Positions 22,519-33,418 of a stretch of 64,000 bases of DNA are shown here, in pieces. A program made the position numbers and the translations under genes. This DNA is from Eurosta solidaginis (taxonomy: Eukaryota; Arthropoda; Insecta; Diptera; Tephritidae), in the NCBI RefSeq assembly GCF_040869045.1, contig NC_090321.1, positions 183,305,596 to 183,369,595 on the forward strand, read 5' to 3'. Below the pieces are notes generated by a model. That model ran no database searches and was not told where the DNA came from. It saw only the letters and a list, made by a program, of their open reading frames with translations. Numbering within the stretch: position 1 is the stretch's first letter; each line of letters starts with the position of its first letter.

Positions 22519-22889
22519 AAAAATAAAAAAAAAAAATAAATGTAAGGCGCGATAACCTCCGAAGAGATCTAAGGCCGAGCTTCTCCCAATTTGCGTCGTG
22601 CTCCTCTTGATTGTTCCCTACAAATTGGCCGGACGGGACCTACATGTTTTATGCCGACTCCGAACGGCATCTGCAAGGCAGATGAGTTTTCACTGAGAGC
22701 TTTTCATGGCAGAAATACAATCGGAGCGCTTGCCAGACACTGCCGAGGGGCGACCCCGCTTAGAAAAATTTTCTTCTAATTGAAAAATCTTATTTCTAAA
22801 ATTTTGATGTTTCTTTTCCCGGGAGTTGAACCCAGGGCATACGGTGTGATAGGCGGAGCACGCTACCATCACACCACGGTGGCCGCCAA
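22519..22889 (-). mobile_element. tRNA-derived SINE, best full-length copy
   Basis: Flanked by a 9-bp duplication AGTCCGATA (22510-22518 and 22890-22898) that restores the family A sequence when removed. Read on minus it begins GGCGGCCACCGTGGTGTG, ATGGTAGCGTGCTCCGCC, has a polymerase III B box GGTTCAACTCC (complement at 22822-22832), then a long conserved body (AAGCGGGGTCGCCCC, TCTGCCATGAAAAGC, TGCCGTTCGGAGTCGG, CGACGCAAATTGG, CTCGGAGGTTATCGCGCC in near form) and an AT-rich tail. Other copies lie at 3790, 13140, 25808, 27140, 35985, 39067 and 46912. Confidence 0.88.
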
Positions 22890-23284
22890 AGTCCGATATC
22901 GTTCATTTTAAATAGCGATCTGAGATGAGTGCTCAGGAACCTACATACCAAATCTCATCAAGATACCTCAAAATTTACTCAAGTTATCGTGTTAACGGAC
23001 GGACGGACGGACGGACATGGCTCAATCAAATTTTTTTTCGATCCTGATTATTTTGATATATGGAAGTCTATATCTATCTCGATTCCTTTATATATGTACA
23101 ACCAACCGTTATCCAATCAAACTTAATATACTCTGTGAGCTCTGCTCAACTGAGTATAAAAAAAGTATAAAGAAATGAAAATATATATTTTAAAATTGGA
23201 AACAACTACAAAAAATTTCTTTGACATTTTCTTATTAAAACTATACTGCTCTTGGTTGAATAAATTTTGAATAGTAGGTTTTTT

Positions 23285-24559
23285 TAAATAGAGAAATTTC
23301 GGCACTTTGCATTGGGATGGAAAACCACTTCCAGAAATAACAGGTCGTGAAAAGGTGAAACGACCTCCAGTTGTTGTTACTTACAGGAATGGTGAACAGT
23401 TAATAGGAGCTCCAAAATTATATGCTACAACAGGCTCCGAAATAGCTGATACGTTGTATGAACTGTTATTTGAATGGGATCTGAAGGATGATATTGTGGC
23501 CTTTTATAAAATGAGCTTGAACGTTATTAGAAAAAAAAACTTGAGCGAAAACTTTTGTATCTACCTTTTGTATATACCTTATTCATATTTTTGAAGTTCT
23601 GCTGAGAGATATTTTCCTGTAAATACTAGTAAGGACGTTCAGTTATTTCGGCGATTTCAAGAAAATTGCAAAAACATGGACAAAAATAGTTTTAGAGATT
23701 TGCCACAAAATAACGAATTGAAATTACTTTTAAGCGATAGCAAATATAATATTTTAAAAAACCCTCTAAGGAATAGTTGAAAAAGAAAATAGTAAGAGAT
23801 GACTATAGGGAATTATTGGTATTAACGTCTATATGTCTAGGAGCAAGTGATGGCATAAAGTTTCGTGTACCAAAGCCCACTCATCATGCTCGGTGGATGT
23901 CTAAGGCATTGTATTGCTTAAAAATCTATTTATTTCGTGAAAAGTTTAAACTAACGGAGTATGAAGAGAATTAAATAGCAAGTATATGCGCGTTTATTAT
24001 ACAATTCTAAGTTAAGCTTTGGTTTTACTGTACCAATCCTCATAGAGCACCTCTTCAAAACTTATCTTTTATTAAAGAAATTTACAAATACAGAAATGTT
24101 AATAAAAAATATCTGGCATTGCAATAAAAAAGTTTTTTAACCACCTATGGTACCTGTCTGAAGAATGTATTGCATTGGCATTCTTCGATGATGACGTCTC
24201 GTATACCATGAAGAAAAGATTGTGGAAAAAATCAAAAGCATAGACAACTGCGACAAGGAAACAGAAAATTTAAAGAGTTTACACTTAAGGCCCAGTGAAA
24301 TCAATAAATTCATAGAAAAAGAACTACACGATTTTGTAACAGGAAATACAATTTATTTTTTTGGTCGGTTTGGGATATCATCTCAATTTCTGGAGGTAGA
24401 TCCGCCATACTGGGGGGATACAGGAACCTATAAAAAAGCTAAGAATACTGTTATAAATATAAAAATAGTTAACGACACAGCAGAACGGGGAGTAAAGCTT
24501 ATCGAAGAATATAATAGAATACTTACAAATGACGAACAAGAAAAACAACATTTTTTATA
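23285..24559 (+). pseudogene. decayed DNA-transposon transposase, family not named
   Basis: Three open stretches, partly in different frames, read as one protein with stops. First GTLHWDGKPLPEITGREKV with VTYRNGEQLIGAPKLYATTG (about 23290-23594). Second RDDYRELLVLTSICLGA and HHARWMSKALYCLKIYLFR (23777-23974), then LSEECIALAFFDDDV in another frame near 24150. Third LRPSEINKFIEKELHDFV, FFGRFGISSQFLEVDPPYW and VNDTAERGVKLIEEYN (24222-24559). I recall similar strings in uncharacterised aphid and Hydra proteins that look transposon-derived, but cannot assign a superfamily. Several stops and frameshifts make it non-functional. Confidence 0.6.
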
Positions 24560-25113
24560 AGTTTTAACTGATTACAAAAAAACAATTTGAATCACATACT
24601 AAATCATCATTAATTAGATCTTAGGAAATAATATCATATTATATACGTGTCAGCTAAAGTTTCACAAGATATATGTATATGTTTTAAAAATGTATTTTCA
24701 AAAAAATTTATAATAAAAAAATTTGAAACAAACTTATTTACGTATACTCATTATATACACATTCTTGAAGTAATGACACCGTGTTTAAGGCATAATTTAT
24801 TTTATAACTTTATTATTATTTGACCAATTTTTGTTGTTTTAGATTTATTTGAACATCAAATATCTCTAGAACTTACTAATAACACGATACGATTACGTTT
24901 CACCAATAACAAATGAAGTTAGGGTTGACCAAATTTAAGAAATTGTAAAAATTCGTCATTTTCCAGGACTTCAAGCTTTTTGCGCCACCTCTAACCCTTT
25001 TTCGATTGACCTAAAACTTTGTATATTCTAGTTTTTAGGCTATTCGCATATTTCTATGGGGTTAAGTTGGTGAATCGGAACACTTTGGAAAATAGGGCCA
25101 CCCTAATGCGCAT

Positions 25114-25807
25114 AAGCATGAATAGCTGACGAAAGCAGCCCCACGCTAAATTTCCTACCCATGTTGTTGATTTAAAACACAACAACAAAACAAAAGGTTG
25201 CGCTCTGTTTAGTTCATGAGATTTTAGATAAAATTTGCAAAAGAGTATGAAGAATCAGGCAAAAATTAAGAAATACTGAGAAAAGGGTCTACCATGATTT
25301 AATTAAAATATAGCAGAATATTTGTTTGTTTAAAAGGTAAAATCGGTCACATCTGGCTATTTAAAGGAGCTCTGGTTTATGAAAAAATCTTCATTGTGAG
25401 CTTTGTGAGTTGATTTGAAAAAAAAAAGAGAAAAGTAGGTACACAACAAACTTCTTTTCCACAAAATGTCGTATTAAAATGATGTCAGAATTTGATAAAC
25501 AAGTTAAAACCAAAGATGCTAAAAAAAGTTGCTCCACAGAACAGGTTTTTGGATGAAATTAGGAAATAAAATAATTCGCGTGATTTATTTATGTTGTTGG
25601 GCAACGAGCTTCATTGCGATTATTTAGATGAAGCGAACACGCAAGTTTCTCAGAATATTTCACAAAAAAGTTTATATCAAAGAATCCAATAGTTTATTAA
25701 TTAACATTAAAAAAAATGTTTGGCAAACTGGGCTTTAAGCACAACGGCCTTATTTTTATCGACGCATATGTATAACTTTAGACAGTTCTATTATAATATT
25801 TTGCTTA
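25114..25807. other. intergenic, no gene seen
   Basis: AT-rich, apparently unique DNA between the TAGGGTGGCC transposon and a SINE. Confidence 0.4.
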
Positions 25808-26057
25808 AACCTACATGTTTTATTCCGACTCCGAACGGCATCTGCAAGGCAGATGAGTTTTCACTGAGAGCTTTTCATGGCAGAAATACACCCGGAGCGC
25901 TTACCAAACACTGCCGAGGGGCGACCCCGCTTAGAAAAATTTTCTTCTAATTGAAAATCCTTATTTATAAAATTTTGATGTTGCTTTGCCCGTGGTGTGA
26001 ACCCAGGGCATACGGTGTGGTAGGCGGAGCACGCTACCATCACACCACGGTGGCCGC
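25808..26057 (-). repeat. tRNA-derived SINE, 3'-truncated
   Basis: From ACCTACATGTTTTATTCCG to GGTGGCCGCC it closely matches 22633-22889, including the B box (GTGTGAACCCAGGGC, slightly altered) and the tRNA-like head. The 3' third of the SINE is missing. Confidence 0.8.
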
Positions 26058-26447
26058 CCTAATTAAAATATAGAATCGTTATATTAGCTCTTTTTATTTC
26101 GTTTTTTAATTGCCTTTAATTTGAATAATCAAGCATGCATTTTCCGCACACAATTTTTCTATTAACGCAGCTCGTCTTTAGAAATCACTTTCAATTAGAT
26201 TGAGGCTTAATAATACAATACATTTTAGAAATAAGATGACCACATTTTACAGTAATTGTCACTTACTGCAACTCTACCTTCTCAATATACGGTTATTACA
26301 ATTATTGTTCATTCCTCTTCACTTTCAATCTTTACTATTTCTCTATCTTTCTTTTCCTTCTCTTCATTTAATTCTATTTTTGAATATTTAAATACATCAT
26401 ACGTGACAACCACAGAAAGATAACTTAAACAAAAATTTAAAATTTAA
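26058..26447. other. AT-rich, no gene seen
   Basis: Pyrimidine-rich 26270-26380; otherwise nothing recognised. Confidence 0.35.
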
Positions 26448-26522
26448 TAAATAGAGGCGTGATATACATACCTCCGAAGAGATTTAAGTCAAGCTTCTCT
26501 TCGACTTTTTATCACGCCTCTT
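26448..26522 (-). repeat. SINE 3' tail fragment with terminal hairpin
   Basis: GAGGCGTGATATACATACC, TCCGAAGAGATTTAAG and AAGCTTCTCTTCG match the SINE 3' end. GAGGCGTGAT is mirrored by ATCACGCCTC at about 26512-26521, forming a small hairpin. Confidence 0.5.
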
Positions 26523-26529
26523 TTTAATG

Positions 26530-27084
26530 AAACGGTTTTATTTAGGTTGACTTGACAGGCTGCACGGCCAGCGCGAATTTTGTAATTGAAATTTGAGTAA
26601 CTTCCCGATAAGCTACAAGGTTGAAACCTGGAATATATTTCAGAACCCGATGAGAATGCAATAATAAGAAAAAAATCGCCGCTGGGTGACGCAAGGATCG
26701 AGATATTCACAAAACTCGTATTTGTGGTCCGATTTCGCTCATATTTGGAACACATAATACATACAAGAATAGAAAGCGACCTATGAAAAAATCGCCGCTA
26801 GGTGGCGCATGGATCGAGATATTTACAAAAATTAGACAATTAAACAAAAGCGTTGGGCGCGTGAAATTTCTAAAAATGTGAGGCGTAGCATAACCTGATT
26901 AAGGTTCAGTTGGTCTTGACTATAAATAGAAATTTTACACGTCCAGCGCTTTTATTTAATTGTCTGATAAACGTCCTAGATTGATGAGGAGTGTGTTGAC
27001 TAGTACCTAGGACCTACCTAATTATTTTCTATCTTTTAGTATTATTACTACTTAATGTAAGTATTGTTTTCAATAAAACCGTTT
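26530..27084. mobile_element. foldback-type element with AAACGGTTTTATT ends, copy 2
   Basis: Starts AAACGGTTTTATTTAGG and ends AATAAAACCGTTT. The left half matches 14290-14676 in reverse, with two ATGGATCGAGATAT-type units; the right half matches 13840-14058. This copy lacks the long left arm of copy 1 and may represent the compact form of the element. No coding capacity, no target duplication defined. Confidence 0.7.
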
Positions 27085-27139
27085 AACTTAAACATTTTTT
27101 TAAAATTATTTTATTTAATTTTTAGTACAGTTTGACGGG

Positions 27140-27380
27140 AAGATCATTGCATGTCTAATGCCGACTCCGAACGCAAGGCATATGTATTTTCGCTGATAAG
27201 CTTTTCATGGCATAAATACCCTCGGGGTTTTTGTAAACCAATGCCGAGGGGTGATTCCTTAAAAAAATTGCTCTGATTGAAAAAATCGTTTTCTTAAGAT
27301 TTTCATGTTGCTTTTTCGGGGTCTTGAACTCAGAATCTAAGGAATGGTAGGAGAGCACACTACCACCACAGCAGGACAGC
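27140..27380 (-). repeat. tRNA-derived SINE, old partial copy
   Basis: TAATGCCGACTCCGAACG, GCTTTTCATGGCATAAATAC, ATGCCGAGGGGTGATTCC, TCTTGAACTCAGAATC and GGAGAGCACACTACCACCAC follow the family order with many substitutions. Confidence 0.7.
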
Positions 27381-27385
27381 AGCTA

Positions 27386-29589
27386 TGCTATTTTGTTAAT
27401 ACCTTCAATATCTTGAGTTATGCGTAAAAACTGGGCTTTCGTACCTTGCCGCAGTCATTCCCCTGTAACATAATTTTCTTAAGGTTCTATAGGTTGAATG
27501 GGCCGGTCAATAAAAACCTTACACAGGCTGACTGTGTCTCTACTATTCTATAGAGAACGGTTAAAAAGTTCGAAATTCAAACTTAACAAAATTTGAAAAT
27601 AGAAGAACGTTCAGCGTGGGTTTAATTTTTAAACTTAATGATTTAAAACTGAAACTAGTATATTTTATAAATTTCAAATCAAACAGATTTAGAATTAAAA
27701 CCAATTTACCTTTAAATTTAGTACAATATGGTTTAATTTTTGATCCGTTGTAACGAAACTATTTTCACTTTTCCCACCTTTTTTGCTTCCAAATTTTTTT
27801 TGCAGCACGTAATTTTTTTCATAAAAGTAAATATTTCAATTTTTATTTTTGTCCAAATTTTTTTTTTTCAGAAATAAACTAAGTAATATTACTAGTACAT
27901 ATTTTCCAGCGCTTTTTGTCGTTCTCAGTTTCCTCACTGAATGTTTAATCAGTTTAGTTTTTGAAAACAATTCTAAACCTTTTGCTTTAATTTTTAATCT
28001 GGTATTGTACTTTCTTCTCGTTTCCTAACTTATGCTTCGGTTTATTTTAAAACAGAAAGCAAAATTTATTCTAAAAAACCTTAAGTACTTTGGCTGGTTT
28101 GGAAAGGGAAAAAACTTTAAAACATAAGTAAACCGATGAACGTTTTAAAGACTAAAATTTTTAAACGTGTAGACCTTTTTACATGTGTTATCCGATAGCT
28201 AAGAAAATGTGAGAGTGTTAGTTCAGAAAGAAATAAAATTTTTGAGATTTTACGGGGTTTTTCAACATTGGCGCTGTTTTTTTGAAAAGCTAAATTATAT
28301 GGAGTTCACAGTTTTCTGGAATGCCAATGTAAGTAGTTTTCATTAAAAAGTCTAACTATAGGCCATTTTCAAAAAGGGTCTAAAATTAACGGACTTATTC
28401 CACTTTGAATGCACAAAAACAAGTGAATTTAGTACCGATTCTGATTTTTTGTCTCTTATTCACTTGCTGAGAAGGTAAAAAGTTTTACAATTTGTTGAAG
28501 CAGAAAAATTTGGTCCATATACAAAATGGTGTTGCTGGGCTACGTCAATGCTAGGAAAACCCCGTAAACAGGGAGACATGTGAGTATTTTCTGGGTAAAT
28601 ACTCACATATATCAAGTATTATTTATCTATCATACTGAATGTTGAAAATATCTATATTTCATCTCTATAAAACCGCAAAAACATTTTATATCAAGGTGCG
28701 AAACCCATATCTTTTTCCCGTGTCTTACAATTTTGAAGGTATTTTGAAAATTACTTGTTTTTACCGATTACTGTTCTTCTACTTCCACGAGACCTACAAG
28801 AAAAAAAGCACTACCTCCCATGTATTTTTGTGTGTAACACACAGTGTTATTAACATTTTTGTAAGTTATGCGAGAAATCTAATCAAAAATACGATCCTCA
28901 TTAGTTATGCATTACAATAATTTTGGCTTTAATTATGAATAGACTTTTGATCGAAGCAACGTTGCAAAAGCGCGCGAAAATGTGAAATATTTGCGATATC
29001 GTAAGCAATAAGGAATTGCCAAGTCAGCATCTGTTCATTGGGTGTCATGTGAACAAATGTCAACTTATTTGTTGTTGAAGTTTGCTTTTATTGTGTGGTT
29101 TCTTGACGCCACGAAATGAAAAAAAAAACTTATTAAGACACAATTTTATTTCACACCTCATTTATGTACCTATTCTAGAAAATTTATTTGAATTTTAATA
29201 GCTACGATGTACATATATACATAATTTACAGTTTTTGAACTGAATTAAGTATTTGTAATTTTGTTTTTAGTATAATTTTACTTAATACTATTACTGCCAT
29301 AAAAATCTTAGCTATTAAATGAGTTGCTAAAGACATCTTTTAGTGCAGTGTAGGGGACATGATTGCATTTTCAGCTGTGGTTTTACGGCTATGCTAAAAT
29401 AAATTGTATTTTTAGCTTTGCGTTATTCTTGCTTGACATTTTCTGTTTTGACACCGCTCGACATGTTCACTAAATCATACTGTTATTTTTCAAAAATCGG
29501 TAAATTCGATGTGCTTTGTAAGCGGATTGGTTTAAATTTTCAATTTTCAATTTTCGCAAGAAGAAATGTAATAAACACTACCCACTCAG
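27386..29589. other. intergenic, no gene seen
   Basis: About 2.2 kb of AT-rich DNA with homopolymer runs. The stretch 28639-28920 is open on plus for 93 codons but has no recognisable motif and ordinary AT-rich composition. Confidence 0.4.
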
Positions 29590-29900
29590 CATTTTGATGA
29601 TTAAATTTTGAATTTCTCTACATATAAATAAGTACAATTTGATTACTATTTCTGACTAAATAATGAGTTATCATAAAATTGAACAAAAGAAATAATCAAA
29701 TATGAATACTTTTGATGATCAAAAACTGAAAAACATTTTTCGATTACTTTTGGAATCATTTTTGAAGTTCTTTGATGATTAAATTTTAATATTTCATAAA
29801 AACCAACAAAAAGAATAATAAAATATGCTTACCTTTGATGATCAAAAACTGAATATAGTTTTTCAATCACATTTTGGAATCATATTTGAATCAAATGTGT
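29590..29900. repeat. imperfect local repeats (TGATGATYAAA words)
   Basis: TTGATGATTAAATTTT occurs near 29594 and 29772; TTTGATGATCAAAAACTGAA near 29710 and 29837; TTTTGGAATCAT near 29747 and 29870. The spacing is unequal, so this is a loosely duplicated segment rather than a regular array. Confidence 0.5.
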
Positions 29901-30507
29901 TTACTTTAGTTGATCGAAAATTTATAGTCATCTTTAATTCAGCTTTCTGAATCTTTTCTAAGTATATCTGTTGACTGAGTAATGAATTTTTTAAATCATG
30001 AAGTTCAGAAAATATATGTACATATAAAAAAAAATTATTATTAAGACATTCTTCAAGACAATATAATGCAAATGCTGCTCGACCGAAGATTTCCCCAACC
30101 ATTTCTCCACCTTCAATACAAAATTTTGTGATCTATTTAAACCCCAGATGGGTGAAACTCTCTTGACATACATATGTATGTACCTGGATTTGACTTCAAC
30201 ATCCCGGACCGTATCGTATTTTAAGATATTGACGATCATGCTGATGTTGGATGTTGTAGTCGCAGGTGTATATCGGTCAAGTTTGTTTGCGAGTGACCTG
30301 TAGTTCAAATAGCTCACTTACGCATGCTTTCTTCCCCTGATGAAATAAGATTACTTTGACATATCTTATTTTGAATGAGATATGAAGAATAAATGCATCA
30401 TAATCGCATTCACAAATGATTCAAAAATCTCAACCAAAACGATTGACATATTTTCACGAATATGATCGGAAAATGACTGTGAAAAGCAGTCAAATATTCC
30501 TCTAAAA
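29901..30507. other. no gene seen
   Basis: AT-rich, no supported feature. Confidence 0.35.
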
Positions 30508-30750
30508 CATATATGTAATACTTCTATATTGCTACAAAAGGCTAGGTACATTCCCAAACACAGAGTACCGACATATTGCTGTTTAAACGTTTTTGTTTTT
30601 GTATTCAATAATTTGTAATTTTGAATTTTTTCTTGTCACACTTATGCTGCTACAATCACAAAAATTTTATAGGCTGTCTTGTTTTGATTTCGAATTCAAA
30701 AAAACATTGCGAGCATTTTCTAATAGCAATATAGGAGTATTACATATATG
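30508..30750. mobile_element. MITE, 243 bp, intact copy
   Basis: Terminal inverted repeats: CATATATGTAATACTTC then TATATTGCTA on the left; TAGCAATATAGGAGTATTAC then ATATATG on the right (one mismatch in about 26). The interior contains GGCTAGGTACATTCCCAAAC and CTGTCTTGTTTTGATTTCG. A second copy, split by a P-like element, is at 33258-34607. Confidence 0.78.
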
Positions 30751-31258
30751 CGTTTAAGGTACATTTTTCTCCCGACGATACATTAATTTTCGAACAGAAA
30801 ATGCTTTTAAATTTGAACGTTTTTAATCATCTTGGGGTATGATATTTAAATATTTTCTGATCAAAATTTTCAAAAAATGCTGGCTGGGTAAAGTGCCCCA
30901 GTCCTTATACAAGGATATGCTTTTTTTTGTAATATATTTCAGGAAAGGTTTGGGCGCACTTGATCAAAAATGATGCATGCAAGTAAATGAACTGCTCAAT
31001 GAGATGTCATGGAAATATTCAATATGGTCATAAGCTTCTATGGGGACTAATAATAAGCGGGAACTGTAAAGTACTCACTAACGATTATGGTACGCTATTC
31101 ACTCAAATAAAATATTATGAATTGTTTCTGAAGATGCCGGGTAGCGTCGTATTTTGTAACTAAAGTTATGCAAATCAATTTCAAATTTTTTTCGAAAAAT
31201 CGAGAAAGTTTTACAAAAATTTCGAATTTGGAATTTGGAGTTCAATCAATTTAAGTCT
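30751..31258. other. no gene seen
   Basis: 31090-31230 shares sequence style with 1190-1400 (AAAATCGAGAAAGTTT), a probable old dispersed repeat; otherwise nothing. Confidence 0.35.
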
Positions 31259-31622
31259 TAACCATAATGAAATTAATATTCAGGTGTTCTCATCCCGTTG
31301 AAGTTTTCCATTATTCTGACAAGTTCGGCATACATATTTAAGAGGTTTGTCTATCTATGAGTTCTACTACGATCGGAGTAGATTTTACTATACGCTTAAA
31401 AATATTATAACTATTTAAACCGCTTCTAGAATTGTTTAGCCAAAAAATATTGACCTAACTTTGTGTTTCCCAAGAGAATATAGAAAAAATTGTACAGAAA
31501 ACAAATCTTTTGGTGAAACTTGTACGAAAAATGAAGCAATCAAAATTGAATACTTGTGTAATACAAGTAAATACTGGAAAATAGAGCTACCGAAAAAGTG
31601 AGGTTATGTTGTTGACATCCTT
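31259..31622 (+). repeat. dispersed repeat R, copy 1
   Basis: About 365 bases align with 36597-36967 in the same orientation at roughly 80 percent identity by eye: AATATTCAGGTGTTCTCATC, TTCTGACAAGTTCGGCAT, TCTACTACGATCGGA and GTGAGGTTATGTTGTTGAC. No coding capacity. Confidence 0.7.
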
Positions 31623-32571
31623 TATTATTACATGAGGAGTCTTAACAAAGTACGAGTTATAGGTCTCTCGAAACTCAAACTGATTTTTGACAATTTATTT
31701 TCAGAAAAGCTTCTCTTTAAGATTTTTCTCCATACAATGTTTGACACAAATCTTTTACTGAAATAGCGTTCGGAAAAGAAATGGTCAAAAATAATTTTGA
31801 ACTTTGAAATACCTATTTCTTACACTAAAATGTTTGTTGCACTAGTTCGAAACTGATTAAATATTTGGAATTTTGCGAAAACGTGCTTGCAATCGGTTTC
31901 AGGTACGAAATTCATAGTTTTTTTGTTTTAAATATCAAAAAAAAAAAAAAAAATGTTCACCAAATTTTAATAAAATGTCCACTGCTATTTTTCTTCTCGC
32001 TGCTGTACATAAATTCGAATCACCAATTTCAAACTTATAAAAATTAATACAAATCCATACATATTACTTGCGAATTATTTAAAGAGCCTGGCAAACTTGC
32101 CATAACTATTTAACTATGTAAATAAAACAGCTGATCCAACCAAACTTGTGGAAATTAACGTAATTGACCAATTGTGCCATATACCGTATCATAACGCCCA
32201 TATTTGGATAAGTTTTGACTAAGTGACTTATTAATTGTGTAATTTTTTATTATTTTTTTACATTTTCTTCTTTTTTATGAAATGATCACATTTTTTAGGT
32301 GAAGGCACAAATAACTGATGCCAATAGATATGGTAAGAAAAATATGGTTATGACTAAAGCATTATGACTATGTCAATTTTGCGAGGGTCTTCAGTTATAC
32401 CCGTTTATGAGACATCAATTATTGATCGAAACTGTTTGAAATTTGATGATATTTGAGCGGTCGTCTATTTGGATAACTTTTTCTTGATAACATTTCTGAA
32501 AAAATACACCTATTCAATTATTTTGGGGCGAAACATTTTTCTATAGACCCACTCTAATGAACATTGTACAT
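31623..32571. other. intergenic, no gene seen
   Basis: AT-rich. 31960-32010 has the CACTGCTATTTTTCTTCTCG word shared with 1640-1680 and 49690-49735. Confidence 0.35.
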
Positions 32572-33080
32572 TAGACTGGGTCGATTTATTAACCGATATC
32601 GCGCCATCAATTTTTGACAGGATTAAGGCTCAGGAAAAAAAGTTCCACTACGCATACCCAAAAAAATAATTTTCGACCTTCGAAATTTTATTTTTTGACT
32701 TGTTTTCGACTTTGATTTTTAAGGTTTTTTACATGACCTTAGTAGGTCATTTCATTGTAAAATTTTCTTGTATATCCTATTATATATATATATATATTTA
32801 TTTTTTTTTTTTTTTTTCAAAAAACTGTTATCGATAACGTTTTGAGCGGACATTTTTGGGTCGGTTATTTTTGGGTATACATATGAAAATTTTTTTAGTA
32901 GGTCATGAAAAAAACCTTAAAAATCAAAGTAAAAAAAAGTCAAAAAATGAAATTTCGCAGGCTCGTAAATCATTTTTTTGGGTATGCGTAGTGGAACTTT
33001 TTTTCCTGAGCCCAAATCCTATCGAAAAATCGATGGCGCGATATCGGTTAACTTTCGTCCATACAAGTCGACCCACCCTA
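32572..33080. mobile_element. hAT-type MITE, palindromic, 8-bp TSD
   Basis: Ends are TAGACTGGGTCGA and, reversed, TAGGGTGGGTCGA. The arms mirror over about 200 bases (GTTCCACTACGCATACCC and AAAAATGATTTT-like blocks, GGTTTTTTWCATGACC, TAGTAGGTCAT). An exact duplication TTGTACAT flanks it at 32564-32571 and 33081-33088 and fits nTnnnnAn. The centre has a TA repeat (about 32783-32799) and poly-T. No transposase. Confidence 0.82.
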
Positions 33081-33418
33081 TTGTACATGCATACAAGCAA
33101 TTTTTTTTTATTTTGTCTTGAAATTCGTTACCGTTTTTGTTGATGTAGCACTTCGATTTTTTTTTTCTTTTTTCATTATTGTTAAATAGAAATTTGAGCG
33201 TTTAGAATATTGCTTTAAGTTATTGAAGCGTTTGAATAAAAAAAAATATGTTTACATCATATATGCACTACTCCTACCTATATTGCTACAAAAGGCTAGG
33301 TACATTCCCAAACATCAGAGTGTCGATATATTGCTGTTTAAACGTTTTCGTTTTTGTATTCAATAATCGAATGAACCTAATTTTGAAGTTTTTCTTGTCA
33401 CACTTATGCTGCTACAAT

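Larger units (their letters stand above)
19864..23160 (+). repeat. Helentron-like family A element, essentially complete
   Basis: Left end AACAAGTAAGGAAGG, hairpin GTTCGG/CCGAAC (about 19881-19898), then TACTCAGTTGAG (19907-19918), which is mirrored as CTCAACTGAGTA at 23145-23156. The middle has a twelve-unit 130-bp satellite, many GGGCGTGG boxes, and a GTCC run at 22997-23016 (reverse strand). A SINE interrupts it at 22519-22889. Without the SINE it is about 2.9 kb. Terminal hairpin, short inverted repeats, internal minisatellite and GTCY repeats together resemble Helentron-associated elements such as DINE-1/mini-me. Confidence 0.7.
19263..25105 (+). mobile_element. DNA transposon with TAGGGTGGCC ends, split by nested repeats
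   Basis: Ends are TAGGGTGGCCCT at 19263 and its exact complement ending at 25105. The inverted similarity continues for about 170-190 bases inward (ATTTGCGAATAG, ACAAAGTTTTAGG, AGGTGGCGCAAA, ACGAATTTTTACAATTT). Flanks ATGCTCAT (19255-19262) and ATGCGCAT (25106-25113) form an 8-bp duplication with one mismatch and fit the hAT-style pattern nTnnnnAn; the TIR start fits YARNG. The body holds a decayed transposase (23285-24559) and a family A insertion (19864-23160). hAT membership is suggested by the ends only. Confidence 0.7.

Noticed and set aside
22800..22889. Functional tRNA gene
   Set aside because: Pol III boxes are present, but the head does not fold into a plausible tRNA and is followed by the SINE body.
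17437..23160. One giant 5.7-kb foldback element (arms 17437-19040 and 21500-23160)
   Set aside because: The mirrored arms are two separate family A copies in opposite orientation: the right one has its own left terminus at 19864, and the TAGGGTGGCC transposon end at 19263 lies between them.
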